Assembly (NCBI RefSeq): GCF_002934455.1
Contig: NZ_PTIR01000030.1
Location: forward strand, 1 to 52,526
Reading direction: 5' to 3'
DNA from: Trinickia symbiotica
GTDB lineage: Bacteria > Pseudomonadota > Gammaproteobacteria > Burkholderiales > Burkholderiaceae
DNA: 52,526 nt
Every line of letters starts with the position of its first letter. Positions within the stretch are counted from its first letter, which is position 1. Shown piece by piece: positions 18,847 to 30,099 of the stretch. A program made the position numbers and the translations under genes. A model generated the notes under the pieces. The model saw nothing but the letters and a program-made list of their open reading frames with translations, was not told the DNA's origin and made no database searches.

Positions 18847-19164
18847 ATGACCGACCTCGACCCGAACCGGACGTTTCGCGGGCTCCCGTTGACGCCGGAG
18901 CAGGACGCGGAAATCAGGCATTACATCAAGGTTCGCAAGCAACAGGGCAAGCCATGGGATACGCCGGAGCTTGCGGCGATGCTGCGCGACATGCTCGAGC
19001 CGCCCGGCGACGACAGCGACGACTTTGGCCCCGATTTCGACGGAACGCGGCTTGCGGCCGAACGTGCTCAGGGTTTCATCGAAGACGAAATGGATCCGAT
19101 AGAAGCATCGGAAGAGTGGCACGCCGCTTTGGAGTCCGAAGTCATGAAAAGGCTCAATCACTGA
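18847..19164 (+). CDS. Small acidic hypothetical protein
   Basis: 105-residue cytoplasmic protein beginning MTDLDPNRTFRGLPLTPEQDAEIRH, preceded by GGAGAGCC. It is rich in Asp and Glu in its second half (DDSDDFGPDFDG) and predicted mostly helical. No known domain was recognised. Codon use is like the neighbours. It converges with the peroxiredoxin gene; a stem-loop lies between the two. Confidence 0.7.
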   Translation: MTDLDPNRTFRGLPLTPEQDAEIRHYIKVRKQQGKPWDTPELAAMLRDMLEPPGDDSDDFGPDFDGTRLAAERAQGFIEDEMDPIEASEEWHAALESEVMKRLNH

Positions 19165-19186
19165 ATCGACTTCTCAGGCGCGCCGG

Positions 19187-19211
19187 TATGCCGACCGAAT
19201 CGGCCGGCATA
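19187..19211. terminator. Stem-loop between convergent genes
   Basis: TATGCCG pairs with CGGCATA, with a second inner pairing CCG/CGG, between the ends of the acidic protein gene (+) and the peroxiredoxin gene (-). There is no clear T-run on either side, so this is a weak bidirectional terminator candidate. Confidence 0.4.
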
Positions 19212-19227
19212 TCGTTATCGCGATTAA

Positions 19228-19881
19228 TTATTTAGGCTGCGCCACGGTCCGCAAATACGGCTTGAGCGTTTTGAAACCCTGCGGATATTTCTTTTGCGCA
19301 TCCTCATTCGAAACTGACGTCGGAATGATCACGTCATCGCCGGGCCGCCAGTTGACCGGCGTGGCGACCGAGTGCTTGGCATTGAGCTGCAGCGCATCCA
19401 GCAAGCGCAGCACTTCGTCGAAGTTGCGGCCCGCGCTCATCGGGTAGATGAGCATTGCCTTCACCTTCTTGTCCGGCCCGATGATAAAGACGGAGCGAAT
19501 GGTCGCATTGTCGTTCGCCGTGCGCGGGCCCGCGCTCGCGTTGGGATGGATCATGTCGTAGAGCTTGGCGACCTTGAGGTCGTCGTCGCCGATCATCGGA
19601 TAGTTGACTGCGTGTCCCTGCGTCTCGGCGATGTCGCCCACCCATTTCTTGTGATCGCTGACGGGATCGATGGAGAGGCCGATGATCTTCGTATTGCGCT
19701 TCTCGAATTCCGGATTGAGACCCGCCATGTAGCCAAGCTCAGTCGTGCAAACGGGTGTGAAGTCCTTCGGATGCGAGAAGAGAATCGCCCAGCCATTGCC
19801 GATCCATTCATGAAACTTGATCGGTCCTTCGGTCGTCTCGGCGGTGAAATCAGGTGCTTCGTCACCGATGCGGATGGTCAT
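19228..19881 (-). CDS. 1-Cys peroxiredoxin (Prx6 type)
   Basis: 217-residue peroxiredoxin that reduces hydrogen peroxide and alkyl peroxides. The peroxidatic Cys45 sits in HPKDFTPVCTTELG; no other Cys occurs in the protein, so there is no resolving Cys, as in the Prx6/1-Cys class. The C-terminal extension with the AhpC-type dimer segment (VNWRPGDDVIIPTSVSNEDA) matches Prx6 length. The ATG at 19881 has AAAGGAGA upstream. No operon partner. Confidence 0.95.
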   Translation of the reverse strand: MTIRIGDEAPDFTAETTEGPIKFHEWIGNGWAILFSHPKDFTPVCTTELGYMAGLNPEFEKRNTKIIGLSIDPVSDHKKWVGDIAETQGHAVNYPMIGDDDLKVAKLYDMIHPNASAGPRTANDNATIRSVFIIGPDKKVKAMLIYPMSAGRNFDEVLRLLDALQLNAKHSVATPVNWRPGDDVIIPTSVSNEDAQKKYPQGFKTLKPYLRTVAQPK

Positions 19882-20161
19882 ATCAAATCTCCTTTGCTAT
19901 GTGCGTTGGCAAGCCCGGATTCTCACGATATGCGACGCGAATAAATCGCGCGAGGCGCCGCAAGAGATGAGGCTAGGAATTATAGACGCCGAATGGACGC
20001 GCGCGATGCAATGCGACGCACCGAAGAAGACATCACAGCGCAAAACAAGTGCGACAGCATAGGGCGCCTGCACTGCTGCGGTGCAACAGCTGCCCTTGAA
20101 CAGTTCGCGTCGCTTTGCCCCAATCTGGCGAAACCCGCGGCAGGGCTGGGTTTGAGGTCGT

Positions 20162-20177
20162 TGGCACAGGGCTTGCG
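20162..20177 (+). promoter_or_regulatory. Sigma-54 promoter of the nir/nas operon
   Basis: TTGGCACAGGGCTTGCGT (20161-20178) has the GG and GC elements of a -24/-12 promoter separated by exactly 10 bases. It is a near-perfect match to the RpoN consensus and points toward nirB, with a start expected near 20188 and a leader of about 200 bases. This fits nitrogen control (NtrC) of nitrate assimilation. Confidence 0.8.
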
Positions 20178-20211
20178 TTAAGCGGCCCGTGCCCGGCAAC
20201 GGCGTCGGGAT

Positions 20212-20278
20212 GCATGCAGCAAGATGCGATGCGGCGATGAAACGCCCGCTCGCCATCGCTTTAAGGACAACGGCGTCC
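20212..20278 (+). promoter_or_regulatory. Leader hairpins resembling an ANTAR (NasT) target
   Basis: The nirB leader holds hexaloop hairpins: GGAC-AACGGC-GTCC (20265-20278), GGCG-ATGAAA-CGCC (20233-20246) and a bulged stem GCATGCA with loop GCAAGA (20212-20232). The 20265-20278 hairpin shares its 3' half with the 5' arm of the terminator stem beginning at 20269, so the two structures exclude each other. Two hexaloop hairpins before an overlapping terminator is the known layout for RNAs bound by ANTAR proteins such as NasR and NasT, and a nasT-like gene lies in the same operon. Which upstream hairpin is the partner is not settled. Confidence 0.6.
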
Positions 20279-20317
20279 CCTCGTGCTTTCGGACACGAGC
20301 GGACGCCGTTTCGTTTT
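20269..20317 (+). terminator. Leader terminator before nirB
   Basis: A long stem: AACGGCGTCC (20269-20278) with GGACGCCGTT (20301-20310) and an inner CTCGTG/CACGAG, with an 8-base loop and single bulged C on each side. It is followed by TCGTTTTGG. The strong stem and T-rich tail inside a leader 71 bases before the gene mark a conditional terminator. Confidence 0.8.
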
Positions 20318-20387
20318 GGCTCATGCGGAATAAGCATTTTCGGTCGAGCAACGATGCTGCGACGCCCGCTTCAAGGAGTGACCATCG

Positions 20388-22820
20388 ATGAACAGGCCCC
20401 GACTCGTCGTCATCGGCAACGGCATGGCCGGCATCCGGACGATCGAAGAGCTGCTCGCGCTCGCCCCAGATCACTATGACATCACCGTCTTCGGCGCCGA
20501 GCCGCACCCGAACTACAATCGGATCCTGCTCTCCCCCGTGCTCGCCGGCGAGCAAACATTCGACGACATCGTCCTCAATCCGCTCGATTGGTACGAGCGC
20601 AATGGCATCAACCTGCATCTCGGCAAGGCCATCGCGCGCATCGATCGCAAGCGCCGTTGCGTCGTCGCGGAAGACGGCACCGAGGCGCCCTACGATCGCC
20701 TGCTCATCGCAACGGGCTCCCAACCGTTCATCCTTCCGGTGCCCGGTGCCACGTTAAAGGGCGTCATCACCTATCGCGACATTCACGATACGCAAGCGAT
20801 GATCGATGCGGCGCAAGTGAAACGCCGCGCGGTCGTGATCGGCGGCGGCCTGCTCGGGCTGGAAGCGGCCAACGGGCTCATGCTGCGCGGCATGGATGTG
20901 ACGGTCGTCCATCTGGCCGCGACCCTGCTCGAGCGCCAGCTCGACGCGAGCGCCGGAAAGCTGCTGCAACGCTCACTCGAAGAACGCGGACTCTCATTCC
21001 TGCTCTCGAAGGCAACGACCGAAATCGTCGGCAACGAGGCCGGCGAAGTGGCCGCGGTTCGCTTCGCGGACGGCGACGAGATGGCCGCCGACGTCGTCGT
21101 CATGGCCGCCGGCATTCGCCCGAACACGACGCTCGCCGAAGCGGCCGGCCTGCACTGCAATCGCGGCATCGTCGTCAACGATACGCTGCAGACGTACGAC
21201 CCGCGCATCTATGCCGTCGGCGAATGCGTGAGCCACCGCGGCATCGCCTACGGCCTCGTCGCGCCGCTCTTCGAGCAGGCGAAAGTTTGCGCAAATCACC
21301 TCGCGCTGATGGGCATCGGCAGCTACAAGGGGTCCGTGCTTTCGACGAAACTGAAGGTGACGGGCATCGACCTCTTCTCCGCGGGCGATTTCATCGGCGG
21401 CGACAACACCGAGCAGATCGTGCTGTCGGACCCGGCGAGCGGCGTCTACAAAAAGCTCGTCATCCAGGACGATCGTCTCGTCGGCGCCTGTCTTTATGGC
21501 GATACGGCCGACGGCGCCTGGTACTTCAAGCTGTTGCGCGAAGGCCGCAAGCTCGGCGAGCTGCGCGACCGCCTCATGTTCGGCGAATCGAGTATCGGCG
21601 ATGCGGGCGTTCAAGGGCACAACCGCGCCGCGGCGATGGCGGACGGCGACGAAGTGTGCGGCTGCAACGGCGTGTGCAAAGGCACGATCGTGAAGGCGAT
21701 CACGGAGAAGGGACTCTTCACGCTCGACGACGTCAAGAAGCATACGAAGGCGGCGAGCTCCTGCGGCTCCTGCTCGGGCCTCGTCGAGCAGATTCTGATG
21801 AGCACGGTCGGCACGAGCTTCCAGGAAACGCCGAAGACGAAGGCGATCTGCGCCTGCACCGACCACAACCATGACGACGTGCGCAAGGCGATTCGCGAGA
21901 ACAAGCTGCTCACGCACAAGGAAGTCTACGACTTCCTCGAGTGGCGCTCGCCGAACGGCTGCGCGACATGCCGCCCGGCCATCAACTATTACATGATCTC
22001 GACGTGGCCGCACGAAGCCGTCGACGATCCGCAAAGCCGCTTCGTCAACGAGCGTGTGCACGCCAACATCCAGAAGGACAACACGTTCTCCGTCGTGCCG
22101 CAGATGAAGGGCGGCGTGACGACGCCCGACGAGTTGCGCCGCATCGCCGACGTGGCCGATAAGTACAACATCCCGATGGTGAAGGTGACGGGGGGCCAAC
22201 GCATCGACCTGCTCGGGGTGAAGAAGGAAGATCTCGTCGACGTCTGGCGCGATCTCGGCATGCAGTCCGGTCATGCCTACGGCAAATCGATCCGCACTGT
22301 GAAAACCTGCGTCGGCAGCGAGTTCTGCCGGTTCGGCACGCAGAACAGCACGCAAATGGGCATCGACCTCGAGACGATGCTCGCCAACATGTGGTCGCCG
22401 CACAAGGTCAAGCTCGCGGTCTCGGGCTGCCCGCGCAATTGCGCGGAAGCGGGCATCAAAGACGTCGGCGTGATCGCCGTCGACAGCGGCTGGGAACTCT
22501 ACGTGGGCGGCAACGGCGGAATCAAGACCGAGGTCGCGCAGTTCCTCGCCAAGGTCAAGACGCCCGACGAGGTCAAGGAGTACACCGGCGCATTCCTTCA
22601 GCTCTACCGCGAAGAAGCGCATTACCTCGATCGCACGGTTCATTACATCGCGCGTGTCGGCCTCGATTATGTGAAGCGCAAGATCGTCGAGGACGCCGCA
22701 AGCCGCAAGGCGCTCTACGAACGCCTGCTCTACTCGCTCGAAGGCCTGCCCGATCCGTGGCAGGAACGCATCGAAGGCGTGCAGCAACGTGAATACATTC
22801 CGCTTACGGTAATCGAGTGA
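20388..22820 (+). CDS. nirB: Assimilatory nitrite reductase, large subunit
   Basis: 810-residue NAD(P)H-dependent nitrite reductase large subunit, reducing nitrite to ammonium in the cytoplasm. Domains in order: FAD/NAD(P)H oxidoreductase (about 4-285); a BFD-like [2Fe-2S] domain with CGCNGVCKG and CGSCSGL (about 421-460); a second one with ICACTDHNHDDV and CATCRP (about 486-530); then the siroheme and [4Fe-4S] reductase part with TCVGSEFCRFG (near 640) and SGCPRNCAEAG (near 678). The ATG at 20388 has AAGGAG at 20373-20378. nirD follows after 10 bases. Controlled by the sigma-54 promoter and leader upstream. Confidence 0.97.
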   Translation: MNRPRLVVIGNGMAGIRTIEELLALAPDHYDITVFGAEPHPNYNRILLSPVLAGEQTFDDIVLNPLDWYERNGINLHLGKAIARIDRKRRCVVAEDGTEAPYDRLLIATGSQPFILPVPGATLKGVITYRDIHDTQAMIDAAQVKRRAVVIGGGLLGLEAANGLMLRGMDVTVVHLAATLLERQLDASAGKLLQRSLEERGLSFLLSKATTEIVGNEAGEVAAVRFADGDEMAADVVVMAAGIRPNTTLAEAAGLHCNRGIVVNDTLQTYDPRIYAVGECVSHRGIAYGLVAPLFEQAKVCANHLALMGIGSYKGSVLSTKLKVTGIDLFSAGDFIGGDNTEQIVLSDPASGVYKKLVIQDDRLVGACLYGDTADGAWYFKLLREGRKLGELRDRLMFGESSIGDAGVQGHNRAAAMADGDEVCGCNGVCKGTIVKAITEKGLFTLDDVKKHTKAASSCGSCSGLVEQILMSTVGTSFQETPKTKAICACTDHNHDDVRKAIRENKLLTHKEVYDFLEWRSPNGCATCRPAINYYMISTWPHEAVDDPQSRFVNERVHANIQKDNTFSVVPQMKGGVTTPDELRRIADVADKYNIPMVKVTGGQRIDLLGVKKEDLVDVWRDLGMQSGHAYGKSIRTVKTCVGSEFCRFGTQNSTQMGIDLETMLANMWSPHKVKLAVSGCPRNCAEAGIKDVGVIAVDSGWELYVGGNGGIKTEVAQFLAKVKTPDEVKEYTGAFLQLYREEAHYLDRTVHYIARVGLDYVKRKIVEDAASRKALYERLLYSLEGLPDPWQERIEGVQQREYIPLTVIE

Positions 22821-22830
22821 GGACTTGACC

Positions 22831-23157
22831 ATGGATCGATCGAACCTGCCCAACTGGACTCACGTCTGCCAGCTGTCCGACATCCCGCGGCTCGGCAGCC
22901 GCGTGCTCAAGCATGCCGACGGCGACGTCGCAATTTTTCGCACCGCCGAAGACGAAGTGTTCGCGCTGCTGGACCGCTGCCCGCACAAGGGCGGTGCGCT
23001 TTCGCAAGGCATCGTCCACGGCAAGACCGTCACGTGCCCGCTTCACAGCTGGAACATCGAGTTGGCATCGGGCGAGGCCCGCGCACCCGACCAGGGATGC
23101 GCGCGCCGGTTTCCCGTGAAAGTCGAGGGTGTCGCGGTCTACGTCTGCCTCTCGTGA
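22831..23157 (+). CDS. nirD: Nitrite reductase small subunit (Rieske-like)
   Basis: 108-residue NirD, the small partner of NirB. It keeps a complete Rieske [2Fe-2S] pattern: Cys50 and His52 in CPHKGG and Cys69 and His72 in CPLHSW. Enterobacterial NirD has often lost these ligands, whereas this version should bind a cluster. ATG 22831 is chosen over the TTG two codons earlier. It sits 10 bases after nirB and 16 before nasA. Confidence 0.93.
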   Translation: MDRSNLPNWTHVCQLSDIPRLGSRVLKHADGDVAIFRTAEDEVFALLDRCPHKGGALSQGIVHGKTVTCPLHSWNIELASGEARAPDQGCARRFPVKVEGVAVYVCLS

Positions 23158-23173
23158 CGGAGGGCATGTCGCG

Positions 23174-25897
23174 ATGAAAACCGTCACGCGCTCGACTTGC
23201 TGCTATTGCGGCGTCGGCTGCGGAGTGCTGATCGAAGCCGAGCACGGCCGCATCACGGGCATCGCCGGCGATCCCGATCATCCCGCGAATTTCGGACGCC
23301 TCTGCACGAAAGGACGCTCGCTGCCGCTCACGGCGGCCAGCACCGCCGGCCGCGCGCTTCAGCCCGAGTTGCGCGCGACGCGCGAGGCGAAGCGCGAGCC
23401 GTCCGACTGGTCGAGCGCGCTCGATCACGTCGCCGCTCGCTTCGCCGAAATCGTCGAGCAACACGGGCCCGACTCCGTCGCGTTTTATATATCGGGCCAG
23501 CTTCTGACCGAGGACTACTACGTCTTCAACAAGCTCGCGAAGGGATTGATTCGTACGAACAACATCGATACGAATTCGCGGCTTTGCATGTCGAGCGCCG
23601 TGACGGCATACAAGAAGGCGTTCGGCGCCGATGGGCCGCCGACCTGTTACGAAGACCTCGAGCTTGCTCGAACGGTGCTCTTCGCGGGCAGCAACATGCC
23701 CTATGCGCACCCCGTGCTGTTTCGTCGGCTCGAGGATGCCAAAGCAAAAAATCCCGACATCCGTTGGATCGTGGTCGATCCGCGCCGCACCGACGTCGCC
23801 GCCCTGGCGGATCTCCACCTTGCGATCCAACCGGGCACCGATGTCGCGCTCTTCAACGGCATGCTTCACCATCTGATATGGGAAGGCATGCTCGAGCGCG
23901 ACTTCATCGACGCGCATACGCACGGGTTCCTCGACCTCAAGGCGCTGGTGCGCGAATATTCGCCGCGCATGGCAGCGGGGATCTGCGGCATTGCGGAGCA
24001 AGACCTGATTCGGGCGGCCGAATGGTTCGCCGACAGCCCGGCGACGCTGTCGCTCTACTGCATGGGGCTCAACCAGTCGAGTCACGGCACGGACAAGAAC
24101 CTCTCGCTGATCAACCTCCATCTCGCGACGAGGCAGATCGGCAAGCCGGGTGCGGGGCCGTTTTCGCTGACGGGCCAGCCGAATGCGATGGGCGGCCGCG
24201 AGGTCGGCGGAATGGCGACGATGCTCGCGGCGCATCGCGATATTGGCAATGCCGACGATCGGGCCGAAGTCGAGGCGTTCTGGGGCGTCCAGGGACTGTC
24301 CGAGAAGATCGGACTGCCGGCCGTCGATATGTTCGATGCGATCGCCGACGGCAAGATCAAGGCAGTCTGGATCGCCTGCACGAATCCGGTTCATTCGATG
24401 CCCGACATTGCAAGCGTTCGCAAGGCAATGGCCAAGGCCGAGTTCGTCGTCGTGCAGGAGGCTTTCGTCGAGACCGATACCGTCCCCTATGCCGACGTAC
24501 TGCTTCCCGCGACGACATGGGGCGAGAAATCCGGCACGGTCACGAATTCGGAGAGACGCATTTCGCGCGTGCGGGCCGCCGTGGAGGCGCCGGGCGAGGC
24601 GCGCGCCGACTGGTGGATCGTCGCTGAGGTTGCCCGTCGCCTGGAGCAGCGACTGATGCCTCGACACGAGAACGCGCATGATGTCGTCGCTTCGGAGTCC
24701 AAACTATTCCCGTATGCCTCGCCCAACGAGATCTTCGACGAGCACCGCGCGTTGACGGTCGGTCGCGATCTCGACATCGGCGGGCTCTCGTATGCCGTGC
24801 TCGAAGACGAGGGCCCGAAGCAATGGCCGTTCGTCGCCGGTGCGGCGCGCGGCGATGAGCGCCGCTACACCGATGGGGTATTCGCCACGGACGACGGCCG
24901 CGCCCGGTTTCACAAGACGCCCTATCTGCCTGTCGCCGAATCGACCGATGCGCGCTACCCGTTCCGGCTCGTGACAGGGCGCCTGCGCGACCAATGGCAT
25001 GGCATGAGCCGCACGGGCCGCGCCGACGCGCTCTTTGCGCACGCGCCCGAAGCGACCGTCGTCATGCATCGCGGCGATGCTGCCCGCCGCGGCCTCGCGG
25101 ACGGCGATCTCGTGACCATTGCGAGCCGCCGGGGAAAGATGGTGCTCCCGCTCGAAACGTCGGACGATCTCCGTTCCGGCACGCTCTTCGCCGCCATGCA
25201 TTGGAGCGGACAATATCTGAACAACGGGGGCGTGAACGAAGCGACCATCGGCGCCGTCGATCCCTACTCGGCGCAGCCTGAGCTCAAGCATGCCGCCGTG
25301 AGAATCGAGGTGCCCGACTTGCCGTGGCGGCTCGTAGCCGCGAAGCGCGGCGACACCCTGGCGCTGCGAGCGGCCGTGCAGCCGTTGCTCGGCGAGCGTC
25401 GCTATGCGTCCATCCGGATCGAGGACGAAGACCTGCTCGTCGTTTCGGCCGCGGACGCGATCGCGCACCCCGACTGGGCCGACCGGCTCCATGATGCGCT
25501 CGGATTGCCGCGCGGCGACGATCTGCTCGAGTATCGCGACGCACGCCGCGGCCGCGAGCAGCGCGTGGCATGGAACGGCAAGCTGATCGACGGGTTCTTG
25601 CTGACAGGCGATACGAGCGGCGCGCGCTCGCTGATCGAACAGATCCGGGCGGCGACGCCATGGACAGGCCCGCGCCATACGATTTTCCTGCCCGGCGGCG
25701 AAGACGCGCTGCGCGCACTTGCGCCGCGCGCCCGAATCGTCTGCAATTGCAAACAGGTGACGCAGACACAAATCGAAGAAGCCATCGCGGCAAACGCCGG
25801 CCTCGACGAATTGAAATCGACACTCGGCTGCGGTACTGTGTGCGGCTCCTGCGTACCCGAAATCAAGCGATTGTTGAACGCCACGGCCGTTGCATGA
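23174..25897 (+). CDS. nasA: Assimilatory nitrate reductase, molybdopterin subunit
   Basis: 907-residue cytoplasmic nitrate reductase of the Nas type, reducing nitrate to nitrite. The N-terminal [4Fe-4S] ligands are Cys9, Cys12, Cys16 and Cys44 (CCYCGVGCG and GRLCTKG); the bis-MGD molybdenum domains follow, with SRLCMSSAV, which carries the Cys expected to ligate Mo. A C-terminal BFD-like [2Fe-2S] domain, VCNCKQVTQTQIEEAI and GCGTVCGSC (about 857-895), suggests that electrons arrive from a NAD(P)H reductase or ferredoxin. The start is ATG 23174 with GGAGGG at 23159-23164. The stop overlaps the next ATG. Confidence 0.95.
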   Translation: MKTVTRSTCCYCGVGCGVLIEAEHGRITGIAGDPDHPANFGRLCTKGRSLPLTAASTAGRALQPELRATREAKREPSDWSSALDHVAARFAEIVEQHGPDSVAFYISGQLLTEDYYVFNKLAKGLIRTNNIDTNSRLCMSSAVTAYKKAFGADGPPTCYEDLELARTVLFAGSNMPYAHPVLFRRLEDAKAKNPDIRWIVVDPRRTDVAALADLHLAIQPGTDVALFNGMLHHLIWEGMLERDFIDAHTHGFLDLKALVREYSPRMAAGICGIAEQDLIRAAEWFADSPATLSLYCMGLNQSSHGTDKNLSLINLHLATRQIGKPGAGPFSLTGQPNAMGGREVGGMATMLAAHRDIGNADDRAEVEAFWGVQGLSEKIGLPAVDMFDAIADGKIKAVWIACTNPVHSMPDIASVRKAMAKAEFVVVQEAFVETDTVPYADVLLPATTWGEKSGTVTNSERRISRVRAAVEAPGEARADWWIVAEVARRLEQRLMPRHENAHDVVASESKLFPYASPNEIFDEHRALTVGRDLDIGGLSYAVLEDEGPKQWPFVAGAARGDERRYTDGVFATDDGRARFHKTPYLPVAESTDARYPFRLVTGRLRDQWHGMSRTGRADALFAHAPEATVVMHRGDAARRGLADGDLVTIASRRGKMVLPLETSDDLRSGTLFAAMHWSGQYLNNGGVNEATIGAVDPYSAQPELKHAAVRIEVPDLPWRLVAAKRGDTLALRAAVQPLLGERRYASIRIEDEDLLVVSAADAIAHPDWADRLHDALGLPRGDDLLEYRDARRGREQRVAWNGKLIDGFLLTGDTSGARSLIEQIRAATPWTGPRHTIFLPGGEDALRALAPRARIVCNCKQVTQTQIEEAIAANAGLDELKSTLGCGTVCGSCVPEIKRLLNATAVA

Positions 25898-26481
25898 CAT
25901 CACCGAAGCTGCGCATCCTGCTCGTCACCGATACCGAAAAACCGATCGGCGAAATGCGCGAGGCGCTCGCGCGTCTCGGCTACGAGATGCTCGCCGAAGC
26001 GGCGACGCCGCAGGCGCTGCCGAAGGTGGTCGAGCGCGAGCGGCCCGACGTCGTCATCATCGATACCGAATCGCCTTCGCGCGACACGCTCGAGCACCTC
26101 GCCGTCATGAACGAGACGGCGCCACGGCCCGTGCTCATGTTCAGCCACGATGCGAACCAGCGCCTGATCCGCGAGGCCGTCGATGCGGGCGTCACGGCCT
26201 ACGTAGCGGAGGGCCTCGCGCCCGAGCGGCTTGCGCCGATTCTCGAAGTCGCGCTCGCGCGCTTCGCTCATGAAGAGAAACTGCGGCAACGTCTCGCCAG
26301 AGTCGAGGGCGAGCTCGCCGAGCGCAAGACGATCGACCGGGCGAAGCGGCTCTTGATGGAGCGCGGCAAGATGTCCGAGCACGAAGCCTACGCCACGTTG
26401 CGCAAGCGCGCGATGGATGCCGGCGTGCGGCTCGCCGAAATCGCGCGGCGGCTCGTCGACGCGGCGGATTCATCGAGGTAG
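25894..26481 (+). CDS. nasT: NasT-like ANTAR antiterminator
   Basis: 195-residue RNA-binding response regulator. A receiver-like domain (1-125) keeps an Asp at position 57 in VVIIDTESPS. The C-terminal ANTAR domain (about 130-190) has the typical helix core DRAKRLLMERGKMSEHEAYATLRKRAM. NasT binds the nitrate-operon leader RNA and prevents termination when released by NasS. The ATG overlaps the nasA stop by 4 bases, and nasS follows 3 bases after its own stop. It is encoded inside the operon that it should control through the leader at 20212-20317. Confidence 0.93.
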   Translation: MTSPKLRILLVTDTEKPIGEMREALARLGYEMLAEAATPQALPKVVERERPDVVIIDTESPSRDTLEHLAVMNETAPRPVLMFSHDANQRLIREAVDAGVTAYVAEGLAPERLAPILEVALARFAHEEKLRQRLARVEGELAERKTIDRAKRLLMERGKMSEHEAYATLRKRAMDAGVRLAEIARRLVDAADSSR

Positions 26482-26484
26482 GTC

Positions 26485-27609
26485 ATGGAAACCGAAATGC
26501 TCCCCGTCGCCGAAACGGCCCTTGAAAAAACACATCTGCGCGTCGGTTTCGTCGCACTGTCGGACGCGGCCCCGCTCATCGCCGCGAAGGTACTCGAATT
26601 CGGGCATCGGCATGGACTCACGCTGGAGCTCTGCCGGCAGCCGTCATGGGCGGCCGTGCGAGACAAGCTGCTGGCCGGCGAGCTCGACGCGGCCCACGCG
26701 CTCTACGGCCTCGTCTACGGCGTGCAGCTCGGCATCGGCGGGCCGCAGGCGGACATGGCCGTCCTCATGGTATTGAATCGGAACGGCCAGGCCATCACGC
26801 TCTCGACCCGCCTCGCTCGCGCGCTCGATGAAGCGGGCAATCTCAAGACCGCACTCGCCACGCTCGGGCGGCCCGCCGTATTCGCACAGACGTTTCCGAC
26901 CGGCACGCATGCGATGTGGCTCTATTACTGGCTCGCGGCGCAAGGCGTGCATCCACTCGAGGACATCGAAAGCGTCGTCATTCCGCCGCCGCGTATGGTC
27001 GACGCGCTCGAGCGCGACACGCTCGACGGTTTTTGCGCGGGCGAACCCTGGCACGCGGTCGCCGAAGCGCGCGGCGTGGGTGAAACGGTCGCGGCGACGA
27101 GCGAAATATGGCCGGGCCACCCCGAGAAGGTGCTCGCCTGCCGGCGCGACTTTGTCGCCCAATACCCGAATACGGCGCGGGCATTGATCCAGACGATGCT
27201 CGAGGCATGCCGATGGGTCGATGCGCCTTCGCATCGCGAGGAAATCGCGCGCTGGCTCGCCAAGCCCGAAGCGCTCGACGTTCCGTTCGAACTCATCGCA
27301 GCTAGACTCGCGGGCCGGGAGGGAGGCAAGCGTTTCCCGCAGCCGCCGCTCACCGTCTCGTTCTTCGATGGGGGGACCGTCAACTATCCGCGCGTGTCGG
27401 AGGGACGGTGGTTCATCGAACAATATCGACGTTGGCACCTGCTTCGCACACGGTCGGGCGGCGAAGGCAATGAAACCGCGAGCGATGCCGCGATCGCCGC
27501 CGCCATCAATCAGACCGCGCTCTATCGCGATGCCGCGACGCTGAGCGAAGTTCCTATCCCTGGCGACACGCAGACGGTTTTCCTTTGCGATGGCGCGGCA
27601 TGGCGTTGA
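26485..27609 (+). CDS. nasS: NasS-like nitrate/nitrite sensor
   Basis: 374-residue protein of the NrtA/CmpA substrate-binding family with no signal peptide, so it should be cytoplasmic. That absence, and its position directly after nasT, mark it as NasS, which binds NasT and lets it go when nitrate or nitrite is present. Family segments: LDAAHALYGLVYGVQLGIGGP, TFPTGTHAMWLYYWLAAQG, PPPRMVDALERDTLDGFCAGEPW. A periplasmic transporter component is the alternative but would need an export signal and membrane partners, which are absent here. Confidence 0.88.
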   Translation: METEMLPVAETALEKTHLRVGFVALSDAAPLIAAKVLEFGHRHGLTLELCRQPSWAAVRDKLLAGELDAAHALYGLVYGVQLGIGGPQADMAVLMVLNRNGQAITLSTRLARALDEAGNLKTALATLGRPAVFAQTFPTGTHAMWLYYWLAAQGVHPLEDIESVVIPPPRMVDALERDTLDGFCAGEPWHAVAEARGVGETVAATSEIWPGHPEKVLACRRDFVAQYPNTARALIQTMLEACRWVDAPSHREEIARWLAKPEALDVPFELIAARLAGREGGKRFPQPPLTVSFFDGGTVNYPRVSEGRWFIEQYRRWHLLRTRSGGEGNETASDAAIAAAINQTALYRDAATLSEVPIPGDTQTVFLCDGAAWR

Positions 27610-27613
27610 CTAT

Positions 27614-29803
<2,190 letters not shown>

Positions 29804-29949
29804 GCGTGCTCACATCGAGAGTCGTCCGTGACGCGACAGTCGAGCAAGCTTCGTTCCGCATCGACGCATGAAACTGCGCCAGTAGCCCGCTCCATTTGCA
29901 TCGATACAACGCGCCCCGCCCGCGGGCGCGCCGATACATCACGTTGAGA

Positions 29950-30005
29950 TATAATCGCACCCCGTTTGCTTGCTCCTGCCCTCTGAAAGTGCACCTTCGG
30001 GGCAG
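29950..30005 (+). promoter_or_regulatory. Promoter and dyad before the HPP gene
   Basis: A TATAAT at 29950-29955 is a good -10 element. Downstream, CTGCCC (29976-29981) pairs with GGGCAG (30000-30005), and inside lies a near-palindrome CTGAAAGTGCACCTTCGG (29983-30000). The dyad could be an operator or leader hairpin; no clear -35 was seen. Confidence 0.4.
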
Positions 30006-30099
30006 AGTGAGCGAACGTGAGCGCGGGTCGTGCAACAGCGCAGGCCGGTGCGCTCATCACCCGTGTTCGGACATCCCACTCGTTTCATCGGATCAAACC

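Noticed and set aside
20994-22853. 619-codon minus-strand frame opposite nirB
   Set aside because: Antisense shadow of nirB with no recognisable domain.
23174-25897. Formate dehydrogenase as identity of the molybdopterin enzyme
   Set aside because: Position after nirBD, the C-terminal BFD-like cluster domain and the following nasT-nasS pair fit NasA better.
29976-30005. Fluoride riboswitch ahead of the HPP gene
   Set aside because: The expected conserved segments and pseudoknot are not seen; only a simple dyad is present.
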